This document shows positions 38,976 to 41,240 of a stretch of DNA of 41,240 nt, in pieces. A program made the translations under genes and the position numbers. How positions within the stretch are numbered: the stretch's first letter is position 1; each line of letters starts with the position of its first letter. This DNA comes from DATLGD01 sp035540755 (lineage in GTDB: Bacteria; Actinomycetota; Actinomycetes; Mycobacteriales; SCTD01). The stretch spans positions 1 through 41,240 of the forward strand of contig DATLGD010000031.1 in the NCBI GenBank assembly GCA_035540755.1, written 5' to 3'. Under the pieces are notes generated by a model, which did not search any database, was not told the origin of the DNA, and saw nothing but the letters and a program-made list of their open reading frames with translations.

Positions 38976-40778
38976 TCAGGAGACCGGACCGCCGTACAGG
39001 GCGTCGACGTCGGCCGCGAACTCCTTCATGACCACCGAGCGCTTGAGCTTCAGCGACGGCGTCATCTGGCCGCCCTCCTCGGTCCAGTCGACCGGCAGGA
39101 TCGTGAACTTGCGGATCGCCTCGGCCTTCGACACCGCCTTGTTCGCCTCGTCGACGGCGCGCTGGATCTCGGCCGTGACGTCCTCGTCGTCGGCCGCCTG
39201 CTCGATGCTCAGGTCCTCGGGCTTGCCCTTGGCCTTCAGCCAGCCGGGCAGCGACTCGGCATCGAGGGTGACCAGGCAGCCGATGAAGGGCCGCTGGTCG
39301 CCGACGACCATGCACTGGCTGACGATCGGGTTGGCGCGCAGCCGGTCCTCGAGCACGGCCGGGGCGACGTTCTTGCCGCCGGCGGTGACGATGAGCTCCT
39401 TCTTGCGACCGGTGATCTTGAGGTAGCCGTCCTCGTCGAGCTCGCCGATGTCGCCGGTGTGGAACCAGCCGTCGTCGGTGAGCACCTCCGCGGAGGCCTT
39501 CTCGTTGTGCCAGTAGCCCTGGAAGACGTTCTCGCCCTTGATCAGGATCTCGCCGTCGTCGGCGATGCGGATCGACACGCCGGGGCCGGGGCGGCCGACG
39601 GTGCCGATCTTCATGTTGTCCGGCGTGCTGACCGTGGCCGGCGCGCTGGTCTCGGTGAGGCCGTAGCCCTCGAGGATGGTGACCCCGATGCCGCGGAAGA
39701 AGTGGCCCAGGCGCGCGCCGAGCGGCGCGCCGCCGGAGAACGAGTACTCGACCTTGCCGCCGAGCGCCGCCCGCAGCTTGGAGTAGACGAGCTTGTCGAA
39801 CAGCGCGTGCTTGGCCTTGAGGGCGATGCCGGCGCCGCCGCTGTCGAGGGCCTGCGAGTAGGCGATCGCGGTGGCCTCGGCCGCATCGAAGATCTTGCCC
39901 TTGCCGTCGCCGTGCGCCTTGGCCTTCGAGGAGTTGTAGACCTTCTCGAACACGCGCGGGACCGACAGCAGGAAGGTCGGCTGGAAGCCGGCGAGGTCGG
40001 GGAGCAGGTTCTTGATGTCGGCGGTGTGGCCCATCCGGGCGCCGCTCTCGACGCACGCGACCTGCACGAAGCGTCCGAACACGTGCGCCAGCGGCAGGAA
40101 CATGAGGGTCGAGCCCTCCTTGTTGAACGCCTGCGGCACGACGAGCGTGGCCGAGCGGCTGACGCCGAGCAGGTTGTGGTGCGTGAGCTCGCAGCCCTTG
40201 GGCCGGCCGGTGGTGCCCGAGGTGTAGATGATCGTGGCCAGGCTGTCGGCGCTGGTGGCGGCGCGGCGGGCCTCGAGCTCGGTCGCGGGGACGTCGCGTC
40301 CGGCGGAGGCCAGCTCCTCGAGCCCGCCGGCGTCGATCTGCCACACGTTCCTGACGTCGGGCAGCTCACCCTCGATCGCCCGGTACTCCTGCTCGTGCTG
40401 AGCGCTCTCGACGATGACGGCCACGGCGCCCGAGTCGCCGAGGTTCCACTGCACCTGCTCGGCCGAGCTGGTCTCGTAGATCGGGACGGTGACGGCGCCG
40501 GCCATCCAGATGGCGTAGTCGCACAGCGTCCACTCGTAGCGGGTCTTGCTCATGATGCCGACGCGGTCACCGACCTGGACGCCGCTGGCGATCAGGCCCG
40601 CGGCGAGGGCGCTCACCTCGGTGGAGAACTCCTTGGCCGTGACCGGCTGCCACCTCCCGTCGACCTTCCGCGTGAACAGCACGTGGTCGGGGGTGTTGGA
40701 CGCGTGCTCGACGACGGCGTCGGTGAGCGTGGCGTCCTTGGGCAGGTCGACCATCTTCGGGGTGGAGTACTCCTGCAC
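38976..40778 (-). CDS. fadD15: Long-chain acyl-CoA synthetase FadD15
   Basis: Activates long-chain fatty acids to acyl-CoA through an acyl-AMP intermediate. The 600-aa protein (the same length as mycobacterial FadD15) shows the adenylation motifs TIIYTSGTTGRPKG (P-loop), EGYGLTETSAP, WFHTGDIGELDEDGYLKITGRKKELI, ending KLKRSVVMKEF. SSAEQVQWNLGDSGAV and VPRVFEKVYN are typical of the AcsL/FadD15 group. The GTG at 40778 (MQEYSTPKMVDLPK) has a GGAGGG ribosome site; a longer in-frame start at 40847 overlaps the candidate -10 box TAGGTT (40848-40853). Probably its own unit with a downstream hairpin. Confidence 0.95.
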   Translation of the reverse strand: MQEYSTPKMVDLPKDATLTDAVVEHASNTPDHVLFTRKVDGRWQPVTAKEFSTEVSALAAGLIASGVQVGDRVGIMSKTRYEWTLCDYAIWMAGAVTVPIYETSSAEQVQWNLGDSGAVAVIVESAQHEQEYRAIEGELPDVRNVWQIDAGGLEELASAGRDVPATELEARRAATSADSLATIIYTSGTTGRPKGCELTHHNLLGVSRSATLVVPQAFNKEGSTLMFLPLAHVFGRFVQVACVESGARMGHTADIKNLLPDLAGFQPTFLLSVPRVFEKVYNSSKAKAHGDGKGKIFDAAEATAIAYSQALDSGGAGIALKAKHALFDKLVYSKLRAALGGKVEYSFSGGAPLGARLGHFFRGIGVTILEGYGLTETSAPATVSTPDNMKIGTVGRPGPGVSIRIADDGEILIKGENVFQGYWHNEKASAEVLTDDGWFHTGDIGELDEDGYLKITGRKKELIVTAGGKNVAPAVLEDRLRANPIVSQCMVVGDQRPFIGCLVTLDAESLPGWLKAKGKPEDLSIEQAADDEDVTAEIQRAVDEANKAVSKAEAIRKFTILPVDWTEEGGQMTPSLKLKRSVVMKEFAADVDALYGGPVS

Positions 40779-40847
40779 GGGTGGTCCCTCCTCGGGTGTC
40801 CCTCGTCGTTCGCGCCGGGCTGTGCGGCCGGGTGCGTTCTGCGTCAC

Positions 40848-40853
40848 AACCTA
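40848..40853 (-). promoter_or_regulatory. Candidate -10 box (TAGGTT) for fadD15
   Basis: GGGATAGGTT on the minus strand, about 69 bases upstream of the fadD15 GTG, is a good extended -10-like match. The leader carries the GGAGGG ribosome site. Confidence 0.45.
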
Positions 40854-40952
40854 TCCCGATCAACGACGCGAGCGGTCGGCGCGTGCCCACCGGGCCGCAG
40901 CGCGCGCTCGACTGCCGCTTCAGGAGTCGGTCGGGCCTGCCGACGTCTTCCC

Positions 40953-41240
40953 CGTGGCACTCGACGCGCACACCCCTGCGCCGGTCCCGGGAAGCGGTCC
41001 CGACCTGCAGCCCTGCCCGCACTGCGGCGGTGCGGTGCGGCCGGGCGCACCCTGGTGCACCCAGTGCTGGGCCGACCTGCGCCCCGCTCCGGAGCCGGTC
41101 GCGGCCGCGCCGGCCGCCCCCGTCCCCGCCGACCGTGTCCTCACCGTCCAAGCCGCCCACGAGGCTGCCGACGGACCCGCCGAGGGGAGCCGCGCCGTCC
41201 GGCCGAAGCGAGCGGCCGGCGCGGCTCCCCTCGGCGGGTC
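40953..41240 (+). CDS. Zinc-ribbon protein, truncated at the right edge
   Basis: Partial protein of at least 96 aa running off the window. It holds CPHCGGAVRPGAPWCTQCWADLRP (about 23-46), a zinc ribbon with two CxxC knuckles, followed by an Ala/Pro/Val-rich linker. The GTG at 40953 is the earliest start consistent with this; no strong ribosome site is seen, so the start is uncertain. Genes of this kind beside fadD15 occur in related actinobacteria. The last 67 bases are an inverted repeat, so the final 22 or so residues may be assembly artefact. Confidence 0.6.
41174..41240. repeat. Inverted repeat at the right end
   Basis: Bases 41174-41197 are the exact reverse complement of 41217-41240 (24 bp). 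An inner stem (41199-41205 with 41213-41219) has a seven-base loop. The outer arm ends at the last base of the window. It lies inside the open frame of the zinc-ribbon protein, so it is either a fold-back chimera, as at the left end, or a natural strong hairpin. Confidence 0.9.

Overview
The window is a strongly GC-rich actinobacterial chromosome segment made up almost entirely of core genes. Supporting signs are many GTG starts, four-base GTGA/ATGA gene overlaps, a bcc-aa3 respiratory supercomplex, SepH, PimB', a c-di-AMP riboswitch in front of a NlpC/P60 gene, and GC-rich hairpin terminators without T tracts. Gene content and order closely parallel the Mycobacterium tuberculosis Rv2187-Rv2206 region (fadD15, pimB', NlpC/P60, DnaQ-UvrC protein, trpD, ctaE-qcrCAB, ctaF, ctaC, adoK, erpA-like, glycerate kinase, DUF3043). 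The lineage is not mycobacterial: ctaD sits beside ctaC, a cysteine desulfurase-like/TusA pair is present, and sepH and an ABC exporter are inserted. A Frankiales/Geodermatophilaceae-like actinobacterium is a reasonable guess, but the sequence does not settle it.

Layout. 1-5918: truncated aldo/keto reductase, DUF3043 membrane protein, nadA, glycerate kinase, erpA-type Fe-S carrier, thiolase. 6042-9908: small leaderless protein, adenosine kinase, a multi-domain Tat-exported PHP-type protein and a TusA-like protein. 9905-23656: respiratory block, with ctaC-ctaD-ctaF on the plus strand, the ctaE-qcrC-qcrA-qcrB operon on the minus strand, an LCP cell-wall ligase between them, then ctaG-like, RraB-like, pseudo-receiver and trpD. 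23717-28960: Lrp-type ligand-binding domain, an unknown membrane protein with two related domains, the DEDDh/GIY-YIG nuclease, and a NYN nuclease flanked by two small Cys-rich proteins. 28985-35458: c-di-AMP riboswitch, NlpC/P60 hydrolase, sepH, two membrane metallopeptidases, pimB' (cell wall, division and envelope). 35521-41240: secreted propeller-like protein, two-gene ABC exporter, fadD15, truncated zinc-ribbon protein.

The respiratory genes would build one complex: QcrCAB passes electrons from menaquinol through di-haem QcrC to the CuA site of CtaC and on to CtaD, with CtaE, CtaF and the CtaG-like assembly factor. NadA and the ErpA-like carrier supply NAD and Fe-S clusters.

I do not see a new defence or mobile system. 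The most unusual signals are these: both ends of the sequence finish in inverted repeats (113-bp arms on the left, 24-bp arms on the right), which look like contig-end fold-backs; a cysteine desulfurase homologue has Leu at the PLP-lysine position; a Tat/PHP/LPATG protein carries an extra DUF1980-like Cys-Cys tail; a 67-aa leaderless gene has a perfect palindrome inside its promoter spacer; and a TAnnnT -10 box recurs 6-8 bases upstream of about ten start codons, suggesting widespread leaderless transcription. No tRNA, rRNA, CRISPR array, insertion sequence or prophage gene was recognised.
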